The notes beneath the pieces were generated by a model. The model did not search any database. It was not told the origin of the DNA and worked only from the letters and a program-made list of their open reading frames with translations. From positions 36,894,501-36,958,500 of the forward strand of contig JAIVEN010000008.1 in NCBI GenBank assembly GCA_026686845.1: a stretch of 64,000 bases of DNA, given 5' to 3'. Source of the DNA: Adenanthera pavonina (taxonomy: Eukaryota; Streptophyta; Magnoliopsida; Fabales; Fabaceae). The position numbers and the translations under genes are program-made. Position 1 is the first letter of the stretch. The number at the start of each line of letters is the position of its first letter. Below, piece after piece: positions 22,296-34,800 of the stretch.

Positions 22296-23120
22296 CTCGA
22301 ACTCTTGGTTGTTACTTGTTTTAGATGCATTGAAACTCTAACTTGAGTATGATTCATTTGTTGGTTTTCCTTGGTTAGTTTCACACACATTTCAAGTTTA
22401 ATTATATAAATTTGTATAATAAATTTTATTTTCAAAATGTTTAATGCATAAACTACTTTATTTATATAATTTTTATAATCAATTATTTCTTATATATCTC
22501 ACTTGTGACTTAGGCCTGATTTGGTAAATCAAACCATAGTTTTTAATCATCATTTTTTCTAAAGTTATCCAGACAGGTTTGTGGTAAATTTCTCTACTTT
22601 TATCCAAACTTCATTTTTGTAAACTGTGATTATTTTAAACAACCTTTTATAAAAAGGCAAACCAAACGAACACTTAAACTCTTATTGTTACTTGTTTTGG
22701 ATAAATTGAAATTCTATCTTCAGTAGAATTAATTTGTTGGTTTTCTCACTAATAATGCAAGTTTAGTTTCACACAAATTTCAAAGTTTAATTTTATAAAT
22801 TTGCATAATAAAATTTCATTTTGAAGATGTTTTATGTAACACTATTTTATTTATATTAATTTTTGTAATCAATTATCTCTTATATATTTCGCTTACTCAG
22901 ACTCTAATTATTACTTGTTCTACACGCATTAAAACTTTAATATATATAAAACTAATTTGTCAATTTCGCTAGTGCCATAAGGTTAGTTTCCCACACATTT
23001 CAAAGTTTAATTTTATAAACTTATATATGATAAAATTTATTTTTAAAATGTTTTTTTTGGCCCATATTTTTAAAAGTTTAATGTACACACTATTTTATAT
23101 TAACTTTTGTATTTAAGTTT
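22296..23120 (+). repeat. Three diverged tandem units of ~213-232 bp
   Basis: The anchor CTYTWATTGTTACTTGTT occurs near 22302, 22679 and 22911. Each unit continues through a GCATTGAAACT-like block, TTAGTTTCACACA-ATTTCAA-GTTTAATT, ATAATAAATTT and CTATTTTATTTATAT. The first spacing (377 bp) drops to about 213 bp when the 161-bp MITE and its target duplication at 22510-22676 are removed, matching the second spacing of about 232 bp. Confidence 0.65.
22513..22673 (-). mobile_element. Tourist-like MITE, copy 1 (161 bp)
   Basis: Ends GGCCTGATTTGG ... CCAAACGAACAC are inverted, flanked by TTA at 22510-22512 and 22674-22676. Its inside matches, in reverse orientation, the elements at 25557-25745 and 38208-38378 (AACTTCATTTTTGTAAACTG; ACTTTTATCCAAAC). 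A 3-bp TTA/TAA duplication and this end sequence are typical of PIF/Harbinger Tourist-like elements. It is non-coding. Confidence 0.85.
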
Positions 23121-24391
23121 ATTGAGTGCTATGATTATTACTATATAAGTTGATGCGGACATTTTTATTTGATTAAATTTAATAAATAAAAAACGAACAA
23201 CATGAAATATAATAAATCTTTTATCATTTTAATTTATGAGTTATAGACTTTGGATTCCTTGAGCCCTTTAATAATTCTCAAATCAATTGAATTATATTCA
23301 TTAATTTAGAAAGAGTTGCTTTATGAAAAAAAATTAAAAAATAGGTTTAAAATTTGATTTGCAGATTCTGGCAAAAAAATTTTGATTTGGAGATTGAAAT
23401 CCTTTTATATAAATTAGTACAAAATCTTTATAAATTCAATACAAAACATGCAAAAAGAAAATAAAATAAGAAAAGACACCGATTTACCAGAGATCATGAA
23501 ACTCCGGAAAACACAGACGCACCGTGTGACTTTTTAATTTCGTTTTAGGGGCTTCTGCTTCAGAGCGCCTTCGCTTTGCTTCTCCCTTCAGAATCTCAAA
23601 AACCACTCTCATTTCTCGATCACACCAGGAGAACGGAACCCACCCCTCTCGAGCTCCTTCGTTGCTGTGATTCGTGTTGGATTCTTCTTCGTCAGCCACT
23701 CTATCTTCAGGGTGCTGCAACCCTCAATCATTTCAATCCCTAACGGAAAGCGTTTTGTTTCAGCTCCTTTGTTGCACTTCTAGTGGAACCAAGCAATTAG
23801 GTTGTGATCAAGCTCATAGAGGTATCCCAATTGTTCAGAACTTATTTCCCTGTGGTGCTATACGTTGCTTGTTATTTGGCTTGCTTGCTTGAATTTTTCT
23901 TTGTGGGTGTTATTATTCAATTGCTTTTGCTCTCCTCGTTGGTTCTGACTTGGCGGGGAAGAATCAAAAAGGCCAAAGATGATTTTTTTTTGAAAGTTTT
24001 ACTTACGGTTATGCTTGGCTGTGAGTGGGAGCTGCAAATCGGGTTACTTAGTTTTCAAATTTATTTGATGAGATTAAAAATTGTTTTTGTTTTTCAATAT
24101 TTATGAATTTTTTCCCTCTTGTTCGTCGGTTGATTGGATTCTCACTGCTTTCACTTGATATCTTCCTGCTTTGTGAGCTTAATTGATGTCTTTGGTTCTA
24201 ATATATTCATTTGATGTAAAACCAAATGCTCCATTATATCTATATATATATAGAGAGAGAGAGGGAGAGAGAGAGAGAGAAATCAACCTTGGTTAGAAAT
24301 GATATGTCTCTCGTGTTCTGCTATATTTGGATGAATGTACCATTGTAGATTGACTTTTAGACTATTCTAGGTTGAGTGGCTGCTAATAACG
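23121..24391 (+). other. Promoter and 5' UTR region of the CID4-like gene
   Basis: 23121-23500 is AT-rich and featureless. From about 23510 GC content rises and a C/T-rich leader begins. A likely donor lies at about 23821 (AGAG|GTATCC) and an acceptor at 24370 (ATTCTAG), so the gene probably has a 5' UTR intron. A GA-rich microsatellite lies at 24250-24283 inside that intron. Confidence 0.5.
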
Positions 24392-27300
24392 ATGAATTTG
24401 CAACAAGTTGGGCAGCATAAATCTTTTAATGGACATGGCCGTCGAAAATCTGAAAGAGAAGGGGCATTTAGGTCAGATAATAAGATCCAGTCGGGAAAAT
24501 CAAAGGCCAGCAGATTAGCAAGTACAGGTGAACTTCTTACCTTATTTATTTATTAGTTCAATTTAGTTCAATTTGCTGATATTTGTTTTTGCCGGTGCAG
24601 TGACTGGCACTAAAGGTGATAGTTATGAGAGTCCTTCACGTGATCGGTTATTCTATATAGCAACTTGCCTTCTTGGGCAACAGGTGGAAGTCCATGTGAA
24701 AAATGGATCTATATACTCTGGAATTTTTCATGCAGCAAATGCTGACAAAGATTTTGGTACATTCTTTTGATTCTTTTTGTTGATTTTGGTGATCCTGAAG
24801 TGGAATAGCTGATATACTGAGTAGTTAATAGGTGTCTGCCTACTCTGTTTCATTGATTTTTTATTGAACATAAAGAAATTTGTCATTGTTGACTGCTTTC
24901 ATTGTCATTACTTTTTTAATCAGGAATCATTTTGAAGATGGCTCGCTTGATGAAGGATGGTTCTGTTCGTGGGAAGAAGTCTGATGTAGAATTTGTGAGC
25001 CAAACTCCTTCAAAGACATTAATTATATCTGGCAAAGATCTTGTTCAAGTCTTAGCAAAGGTAGTTAATTTTTAATTGCTGTAAAAATATCTTTTGCTGG
25101 GAAAATTTTGGTAGTTATTTCATTTTAAAATCTGCTATCCTATTAACTTACATGAGAACATTTTATAGTAATTAATTATTGAAAAAATTAATCTAGGATT
25201 TGCTGTGAAAATATGTCAAATTGTTTCTTGTTGAAATTTATGGGCTTCTCAATTATGGTAGGGTGTTGCTGTTACTCGGGATGAACTTTGTGGTGAAGCT
25301 TACCATCAAAGGCATCAGGAGATTATGGTTGATTCTGCAATATCTCAATCTCATCATGCTGAGATGGAGAGAGAATTATTACCCTGGGTACCTGATGGAG
25401 ATGATCCACAATGCCCTGAACTGGAAAATATATTTGATGGCCCTTGGAATAGGTTGTGATGCCAATCATTTCTCTATCTATCTTCAATTTATAATTTACT
25501 TTTATGAACAAAAGAATTATGTCTATTCTTGAAACTTGGTTATTGACCCAATCTAAGTGCCCGTTTGGTTTACCTTTTTATAAAAAGTCTTTTAGAATAA
25601 CCACAGTTTACAAAAATGAAGTTTAGATAAAAGTAGATAAGTTTACCACAAACTTGTTTGGATAATTTTGGAAAAAATGATGGTTAGAAATCATGATGGT
25701 TAGAAATCATGATTTGGTTTACCAAAAGGTAAACCAAACAGGCTCTAAATCTTTTAGAGTTGGCTGAGAAACAATAGCAGTTTGTATAGTTCGACTTTAA
25801 AATAGGAAACTGCTTTAAAATCATTGTCCAGGTGTGAATGATGGTTTCCTTCTCCTTGATGAAGCATGGGAGTCATGTTAGTGTCCAACAAATGTTGAAT
25901 ACTCACATCAAACACGATGAGTTGATGACACTCCAAGTTTTGTTGTGTTTGGTGTTCATGTCAATATCCATGCTTTTTAGCCTTTCCTTTTTTGTAATTA
26001 TATTATCTTATATATGTGGTATGGGATATGTAGGGAAAGTAAAAGCACATTAAGAAAATAATCCCATCTTTATAGTAGTACTAATAGCTATAGTTGTGAT
26101 GGAGCAGAATCGTTGGAGAAGAAAATACAAGGAAAGATGTGGGTCTTTTTCATAGAATTAAGAAAAACCAGGGAGCATCTTATTTTATAAAATTTTCATA
26201 TCCTAGTGTTTTATCCTTTTTTTTTTTTATATATATACATATTGCAATTTTCTTACAGGTCCTGTGTTTTGTTTGACATTGATCTTTTTTTTTACTGGTA
26301 TTTTTTAAGAGGATGGGATCAGTTTGAAACAAATGAAACATTGTTCGGTGTAAAAAGCACATTCAATGAGGAACTGTATACAACAAAGCTTGAAAAAGGG
26401 CCGCATACGAGAGGGTTGGAAAGACAAGCTTTAAGAATAGCAAGAGAAATTGAGGGTGAGGAAACCAATGATCTTCATCTAGCAGAGGTTGGCATGGCTT
26501 GAATGCTTTTTTTGTTTTTATTTTTCTTTTACCCTTTCAAACTTTTAACTTTTTTATTTAAATTTTTGAATTCCTTGAACTCTGTGTGTGTGTGGTTATT
26601 GATTTATCCGCAGGAAAGAGGTATGCACCTACATGAAAACTTTGATATTGATGAAGAGACCAGATTCTCGTCAGTCTACAGAGGTAAAGGGGTGGATGAC
26701 AATGGATATGATGAAAGAAAGGATGTTCTATCAGATTCACAGAATTCTGAGACATTTGGTGGCATGCCTGCTTCAGTCATCAAGAAATCCAGTGATTTAA
26801 CCGGTGGAAAAGGCAATGATGGAGCTCAAATATCATCAAATTCCTCCTTTGTGGTATTTCAACAATAAGATATTTAATTAGTACCTTAGATTTTAACAAA
26901 TCTCAGTCATATATCTCTTTGGAGGACAACTAGCTTGCTCTACTTTTCTTGTGATTGAACAATACCATGATACCTCCTTTTAATAAATATTATTTCTCTA
27001 TAGATCTTGTTCACAAATAGTCAATGAACAGTACTCAGTGGGAAACAAGATTGGTAGCCATGCGACCTCTCTCTTTCTCTTTTTTTTTCTTTTTTCTATG
27101 AGTTTTCCTGCTTCTATTCTCAAGTTCTGTATTAGACACAAGACTCACTACTAGTTATTTTCTTAATTTGACTTAATATCTGATTTTGTAGGATGCCCCT
27201 CAATCATTTATTGGCATGGATATATGCTGCTCTAACGCCTATGATCCTGCTAAGCAATTAGCTTCTGAACTACCTGCCAAAAGTTACTCATCTTTGGATG

Positions 27301-29361
27301 GAGAAAGAAGGTTTTTGTTGATATTTTCTTGTTTTATATATGGTTTCATGTTTGCACTACAATGAGATGTTTTGATGTCCACAAGAATAGTTTTCAGAAA
27401 ATAAAAACTTCAATATCAACATTGTAGTGAAATCTTCAATCCAATAAACTTACAGGGTTCAGGACAAATCAATCATTGATCAACATGGAGTAAGTGATAG
27501 TGGCAAGGAAGAAAATCAGGTAGTGAGTTGGAAGTTCCAATATTAATCCCTCCAATTCATGCCTACATAAATATTTAACACAAGACTGCTATTTTGGACA
27601 TTACTGAATCGCAGTTTTCTTTCTTTTGTTTAATTGATGCAGCAAGCGGAGGATGATCAACTGTCAAAATTAGAGGGTTTGTGAACTTTTCTTTTCAGCT
27701 CCTTGGAAATTGAGTTGATTAAAAGTATCATGGCTTGAATTAATGTGCATGAAAAAATTCGCAATTTTTGGCTGATTTTGAAATGCTTTTTACTAATGAA
27801 ACTGCAGCAGATTTATGTTAGTAGTAGTACTTAGTATTTCTGCATAGCAGAATTTACCTTTGTTTGAAACTTTGTTATAGTTGTTGATTATTCCGTTATA
27901 TTTGTATTCTTCTGATTATAGCAACTTTTAATGCAGATTCACAGTCATTGCTTAACTTGAAGAAAGATGGCTCTGATGAAGGGGGATTATCTCCAAATGC
28001 CTCGTCTTGTGCCCCTTCAACTCATGTTTTATTAAGTACTCAGGAAAAGGCAGGGTCACCTGATGATATGCATGAGAGTTCAGCTTCTGGCAAAGCTAAT
28101 GGGGATACAAAGTCAGTAAACTCCCATGGAAGACCAGGTAGTTCCGCTTCATCTGCTTCAGAGTGTGTGGGAGGTTTGACAGCATCTTCTGGCCCTGGCC
28201 TCTCACCAAGTTCGTCAGTTGGTTCATTATCTTCTGATAGATCAACCCTGAATCCCAATGCGAAGGTGCATAAGTTCAAGATTTACTTATTAAAACATAC
28301 AATCATGTTAACTGTTTCTGGCTGTTTAAATTAAAATGATATGTAACTGATTTGAGCTTCCCCTATCTTGTTTTCCTCTTGATGTCAGGAATTCAAGCTC
28401 AACCCAAACGCAAGGAGTTTCATTCCATCTCAAACAACTTTGAGGCCTCCCTCCCCGGTGTCTGATGCTTCCTTCTATTTCTCAACTAATGTAACTAGTG
28501 TGCAGCATATGCCAACTATGCCCATTGGTGTTGGAGTAAGTATTCCATGATTAGATATGCTTGTATTTCAGTGAGGGAGAAAATGTGATTTATCAAGGTT
28601 TTTGATTGATTCTACCCTAATTTATGCTTACATCCATGATGAATTTGCTTGTGGTGAGCAGATGGGACCTACATTTACCGGTCCACAACATCTCGTATAT
28701 AATCCGCAGGTAGCGCAAATGCCATTGACATATTTTCATCCAAATGGACCACAGGTGGGATATTATTTGCTTTGTCTCCTTGGTGACTGTGTTCAATTAT
28801 AATTGGTGCTTACAATAAATAATAAACAGTATTAATCTAATTACAGTATGGGCAGCTTATTGGTCATCCCAGGCAAGTCATGTACATGCCACCAGGTTAC
28901 CTACCTGTAAGCACTCTTATTTTGCACGATAGTTGTTGATTTGATTTGATTTGATTTTTATGACTTTTGTTGAGTGGTGTCTTTCATTATATGGATAAGA
29001 TTAATTTTTCCTCCTTTTCGTTTATATCAATTTAAAAAATTCGTACACACCTTTTACTTCACTGGGGTTAGAAGACATCATAGATATATGCTTTATTGTT
29101 ATAAATCACACCTCTTTCTTAACCCCCTAAAAAAAAGAAATCACACCTCTTCCTGGAAATGTAGGAAGATAACTGATAAGATCGAATATCTCAATAATCA
29201 ATTTTTCATAAAATCAAAATTATTTATATAGGCTTAATGCTTTCTTCTTGTACGCATCTTAATTCGAACAGTCTTGGCTATCATTATCTCCTTCTGGGCA
29301 ACTTGCAACTCCTCAATTTGATATCTTACAGGAAACGCAGTATAGGGGACGAGATTATTAG
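24392..29361 (+). CDS. CID4: CID3/CID4-like ataxin-2-type PABP-interacting protein
   Basis: Cytoplasmic RNA-metabolism protein that binds poly(A)-binding protein through PAM2 motifs. Coding exons: 24392-24527, 24601-24756, 24924-25060, 25262-25452, 26310-26487, 26614-26853, 27192-27310, 27456-27519, 27643-27676, 27937-28265, 28389-28535, 28662-28754, 28847-28906, 29272-29361. Phases agree throughout, giving 657 residues. Domains: SM-like ataxin-2 N-terminal domain about 58-140 (YIATCLLGQQVEVHVKNGSI); LsmAD about 219-270 (FNEELYTTKLEKG, ERQALRIAREIEGE); a Ser-rich low-complexity stretch; two adjoining PAM2-like motifs at 521-539 (STLNPNAKEFKLNPNARSF); a Pro/Gly/Tyr-rich tail. The exon 6 donor is less certain (26850 or 26853, both in phase). 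The last exon is inferred from one clean acceptor. Whether it is CID3 or CID4 cannot be decided here. Confidence 0.9.
25557..25745 (+). mobile_element. Tourist-like MITE, copy 2 (189 bp), in CID intron 4
   Basis: Starts GTGCCCGTTTGGTTTACC and ends GGTAAACCAAACAGGCTC. It is flanked by TAA at 25554-25556 and 25746-25748. An internal ATGATGGTTAGAAATC segment is tandemly doubled. It is the longest of three copies of one family in this window and is non-coding. Confidence 0.88.
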
Positions 29362-30574
29362 GGACTTGGTTGACATTCTCTGCTAGTCTGCTTCTTTCCT
29401 GAAGAATAATTTCTGTGGATGGCTTGAGAGAGTTTTGAAGGACAAAGATATCTGCTGCCTATGGAAGTGTTATATTAAATAGGTCTTGTATATCTAGGCA
29501 AGATGACTTGTTCAGGGATATAATTTTCATGACCTTTAATTAACCGATACACAGGTTTCAGTTTCTGTCTTGTTGTAGCTACAGGTTGACTCTTTTTTAC
29601 CCTTAATTTTCATGCAATATTTACTTTATTATATTTGCGTTCTTTTGTCCGTTTGGCGTGTTTCATTCATACTCTTGTGATGACAATCATTTCTGCTGAA
29701 CTATAAAACGCATTATGAGATTTCAAGTGGATTTGGTTTACAAAAAATGAGATCAAATTATTTGTGAAGAGACGCATAAACCCAGGATCAGATTATTTGA
29801 AGTCATTTCAAGTGAAGTGAGGAGAGAAAAAGAAAGGAAGAAGGGAGACCTGCATAATCAGAGGTATCTCTTCTCCTTTTATTTTCTCATTTGACTTGTA
29901 GTGCAGTTCATATGATCTATTTCACATAAACATTGCAGAGATGAATTTATCATACTTGTATGTTTTTGTTAAAACTAGCTTAAATTAGTTATCTTTAATG
30001 AATAGAATCCACTAAAAAGTTCTTCTTAATTTAATCTATTGAGCTCAGACAGCTGACAAGTTGCAGTCCTAATTCCCCGATCAAATGTATATAAATTTCC
30101 TATGTTTTTAATTATTTAATCATCTCCGTTGTTAACAAGTCATGGGCTTGCATAATATTGTGGCATCTTCTAGGGTTTGCTTGCTCAGAGACAGACCAAG
30201 AAAATGAAAATTTTGTCAACCAAAAAAGAAAATGAAAATTGATTAGGAATCTAAGCATGATGCATATGACAGCTAATTTTCATTTCTTCAGTTTTATTTA
30301 CCGAACAAAAAGTCTAATGAAAGGATAGAATAGAAAAGTGGATATTTCCTTCTAATACAAGGTTATGCAATATCATGCCTTAGAGCTTGGGTTTTGGATT
30401 CAGTAAAAGGTGATAAAAGTCCATCTTAATTGCCTATTTACAATTAAATGGATGTTTTAGATTGTATGAATCAAAATGCACCATTTTATTAATTTTTGTG
30501 AGTTGCAAATAGGCGGCTGTCACTGTATCTCACTGGATTCAAATTCCATGTGTAACCACTTTGTTTCAATGTCA
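29362..30574. other. CID4-like 3' UTR and intergenic DNA
   Basis: 29362 to about 29660 is probably 3' UTR. The rest is AT-rich with no recognised gene or repeat. Confidence 0.4.
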
Positions 30575-30576
30575 TA

Positions 30577-30843
30577 CTCTCTTCACTTCATATAATAGGG
30601 CATTTTGTATAATAAGTTTTTAATCCAAAATATAGGTATTAGATATTTTTCTTTCCATTTTATTCGTATATTTAATTCTTTCTTATTTCTCATTTATAAC
30701 TCTACAATAATAATAGATTGAGGTATTTAATAAGAGTAAAATAGAAAATATTGATATTTTTTACATTAATTTTAGGTGAAAAAGTGATTTTCTTAATATA
30801 TATACAATTGATAAAAATGTCTTATAATATGGATCGGAAGGAG
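30577..30843. mobile_element. Stowaway-type MITE A (267 bp)
   Basis: The left end CTCTCTTCACTTCATATAAT is the imperfect inverse of the right end (read outwards CTCCTTCCGATCCATATTAT, then AAGACATTTT). TA dinucleotides flank both sides (30575-30576, 30844-30845). End type, size and TA target are those of Stowaway (Tc1/mariner) MITEs. Confidence 0.85.
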
Positions 30844-31612
30844 TATTTGATAAAAAAAAAATATGTTTCAAGAAAGGAAGAAGAGACAAAATTTATCTTA
30901 ATTTATTTGCTTTCTAATGGAAGAGTTATTATTGTTTACCAAATACTTTGAGGTTTTCAATGAAAGAGTTATAATTAGTCACTAAATATATTAAAATGAA
31001 TTTTTCTCTCCTTGTACCGATTTTAGGAACCCATTTTTTTGGTGCCAAACATACCATAAGTTTTGCTTTTAAGTCAGCACATACATACAGATATATATAT
31101 ATATAGTGATCAGTGAGCGTATTCCCACTCGGTCACACAATGTATTTACCTTTTAAATACAGAGAATAGAAATCTCTAAAACACATGATATATTGAAGTG
31201 ATCAGAATTACCTAAAATGAATTTGAAGTCGGAAGAGTGAAGAATGAGATTGATTCACTTTTACTTTTTGTAAATGTAAATTATACACAATTGGACTCTA
31301 ACCTTTCTTTCTCTCTCTTAAGTGATATTAATTCCACGTTGAACACCTCACAATATTTTAAATTATTAATATAGTTTAAAACATATATTTTTCATATAAA
31401 TTAGCGACATACAGAGACGAAGGACGTGGAGATGTTAAATAGAACTTGGCTTTTCTTCAAAATCCAACCGTTGTCGGTTCAGTGAATATGAAAATAAATG
31501 AGTGGTTTAGATATGACACATCATTTAGATATGACATGTCACTTAATTGTCTCCTTCGAACATAAATCCAAATCGAATGACTCGCCCAGGTTGTCTTTAT
31601 ACAAGAAAAATA

Positions 31613-31879
31613 CTCCTTCTTATTCTTAATATAAGATTTTTTAAACTAAATCATACTAATTAAGAATAAAAGTTAAAATTAATTAATTATTTCAATTTTT
31701 CTGAAAGTCACAATATTTTTTTAAAATTACTCTTATTTAATCTCTTTTGTTCTCTCTCTTTGTGATATATTAAATTGAAATATTTTTTAGAAATACATAA
31801 TAAATACTACTTTATATATTGTAAAAGATCTTATATTTAGGATTAAGGTAAAATGTCCAATAATTAGGACTGGAAGGAG
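31613..31879. mobile_element. Stowaway-type MITE B (267 bp)
   Basis: The left end is CTCCTTCTTATTCTTAATAT; the right end read outwards starts CTCCTTCCAGTCC and later CCTAAATATAAGAT. It is flanked by TA at 31611-31612 and 31880-31881. The right arm carries about 27 extra bases relative to the left. Non-coding. Confidence 0.8.
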
Positions 31880-34800
31880 TAAGACACAAATGATGTATTT
31901 GTTTTTTGGATTTACAATGTTGGGTTCTCAAATATGGATTTAATTTGTCCTATATATATAGTGTTATTATTTCACATCAATAAAAAGATAAATAATGGAG
32001 GCCACAAAATGACTTTCTGGTGATCATTCTTAATTAAACATAATTGGCCTTTGTAGGTGTGTTTGGTTTAAAATCAACCATTAACGTTTTAGATGAGTGA
32101 TGTCCGAGATTAAAAAATCTAATACAGTTTAATGTAAGTGAAAAGGACAATCACCTTCTTAAAATAAATTATAATAATAATTAATTATAATGATATGGTT
32201 AAATTACATTTAACTATTTTAAACAAGTTTTGTGTGGATAGTTTGACTTTAAAAATTTGACAATGATAGTTGTCAAATTAGCGGATGATACTGCAAATAT
32301 TTGAACCAAAAAAAAAACCCTGTTATTTCATTAAAAATGAGTGACAGTTACAAGAATTTTATGTACATAAAGTCATGAATTAAAATTTAGTGAAATAGTT
32401 ATATGCACAAAACATTTTTTTTTCGGCCAACTATATGGAATCAACTTCAAGTGAGAGATTGCTTGCAGAAAAAAAAATAAAGGTTGACTGTTTATTGTCC
32501 CTTGCACGTCTCATACTCCATTAGTCAAATAATGAACTAACTAAAAGTTCAAGATTATTTACACAAATTTCAAAATTAAAAGGATCATCATCAAATTTTA
32601 AAAGTTGAGAATTATTTGTGTAGAATCTAAAGGCTCTGTAGCTATGAATTGGCATCAAATAATGATGATATTGATGCAATTTCTTGATAAATGACATGCT
32701 AATCCTATCATAATCCTTGATTATTATTACCAAAACGCTTGGATTATATATGAAAGGAGGACATGATAAATGATGATTATGATTAGCTGTCAACTCCAAT
32801 GGGACCCCCTATTTTGTCTGCTAATTTCTTTTCTTCATAAAGATGACAAACTTGTATCTTGTTTGAGTTAAATTAGTACTAATTGCAATATTTCAATTGT
32901 GTTTGGTTATGTGGGGTTTTCCAGAAATAATATAATATAGATTATATTGCCAAATACACGTAATCTTTTCTGAATTTTATTTGAAAAGAAGAGGGGTGAA
33001 CCAATGTTAAGTTTTGATTTGTCAAACTCTGGAAATGTATCATTCTCAATTTAATTCTAGGCTTTTTTTTAATTAATTTTTAAGTCTTATTTTAAAGTAT
33101 GTTTTCAATATCAATAGACTGACCAATGAGTCAACCCATGAGGATGATGAATTAAATAATGTTTTGAGTTTGAATGTTGTAAATAAAAAAGTTATAATAT
33201 AAATTTTTTCATTTGATATTTGACACATTTAGAATTTGAATTAATTAATAGTATCATATTTCGCATAATTATTAAAAAATGAATTACAATGAGACAAGGC
33301 AGGGTATATGAAATTTGAAAAACGATTATTAAAAAAATCTTGAGATAGCTAAATAACAATGCGATTGTTATCAAAAGGCAGAGTGTGACATTTATTTTTT
33401 ATTTTTTAAAAAAGACAGTGTTTAACTTGTACTTTGTTGGTTTAATCAAATATTGACTATTCATGATAAGATTAAATAATAAAAAAAAAATAATGCATAA
33501 AAAAACTGAGGACATGTCTAATTAAGTATTGTATATTCATCTTTACTACCACCGAGATCACCGTTGCAGGGTTTATTTAATATGTTATATTAAATTTGAT
33601 ATTATAAATCAATACAATATATTATAGATTTGTTATTTATTTATTTAGGCAATGTATTATCTAAGTTTATGTATCAAATATTTCCTATACATCAAAATAA
33701 TGCATAATATAACTAAGCCCTTGGAAGTTACATTAAATTGGATTAGCTTTTTATGTACAAAGCCTTACCAAACTAACTCTTAACCGAGTAATCTCTCTTT
33801 TTCAACTCTTTAAACATCCCAAACAAAATGGCCTTAGAAGGTGGTATTCAAGTATGTCCAAGTATGACTAACATTTTGAACACCAAAAGTTTTATTCTTT
33901 TAACGGATGGTAGTTAGGGTTTAGTTCATATTTCAGCATTGGTTCAAATCCCATGATTGATGTAAGAATCTTGCTAATTGATACTTCCTTCATCCTCATT
34001 TATAAGACCTTTTCCAAAAAAAATTATATAAATTAAGGAAGGTGGTTAAATTTAGTCGAAATTATTAATTATTACAAAAAAATTTCTATCATTCAAAAAA
34101 TGTTCTTCATTTATTTCATTTTCTTCCTATAGAGAGGGGGATATTTGTGGGTTAACTTACGAATACTATTTTTTAAAAAAATAAAGCTCACAAATGCGGC
34201 ATTTTCACCACAATACTATTAAAAAAATAAAAATTTACCAATATGTTGCCTCCTGTAAATATTTCCTAAGATACTATAAAAATTAGATTTTAGTGTCACA
34301 TTGAGATACATTTCTTTATTTCTTTTTGTTTTAAATTTACTAGGAAGATCTCGGACCCTTGGTGTCAAAGATAGCAAAACCAGAAGACCTCCCCTAAAAA
34401 GAACTTACCGCCACCCCAAAAAAAAACCAAAAAGAAAAAACCTTTTTTTTTTTAATGTTTTTTCACTTGTTAAATCCCCACCCGACCCTTTGCCCCCGAC
34501 TCTCTAACTTGGTCAATCCTGTCCTCCTTTACCAAATCACAAATCACACTAAAATAATAAGAAAAGAAATATATATATATATATATATTATCTTCAATAT
34601 TTCTAAAATTAATGAAAAGAAATTGTTAAAATTACATAGACCTCTATTTTTAAAATATTTATTTTAATCAAAATTTTATCTTTGTTAAGAAAATACCTTT
34701 TTTATTAATTAAATAATTTAAAATTATCAATTTACCCTTATAATATAAAATGTTACTATTATTAATTAAATTACGTTTATTTAAATATTACAATAATTAA

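Noticed and set aside
33895..33960. SINE/tRNA candidate with GGTTCAAATCC
   Set aside because: Only a B-box-like string is present; no A-box at the right distance and no stem pairing.
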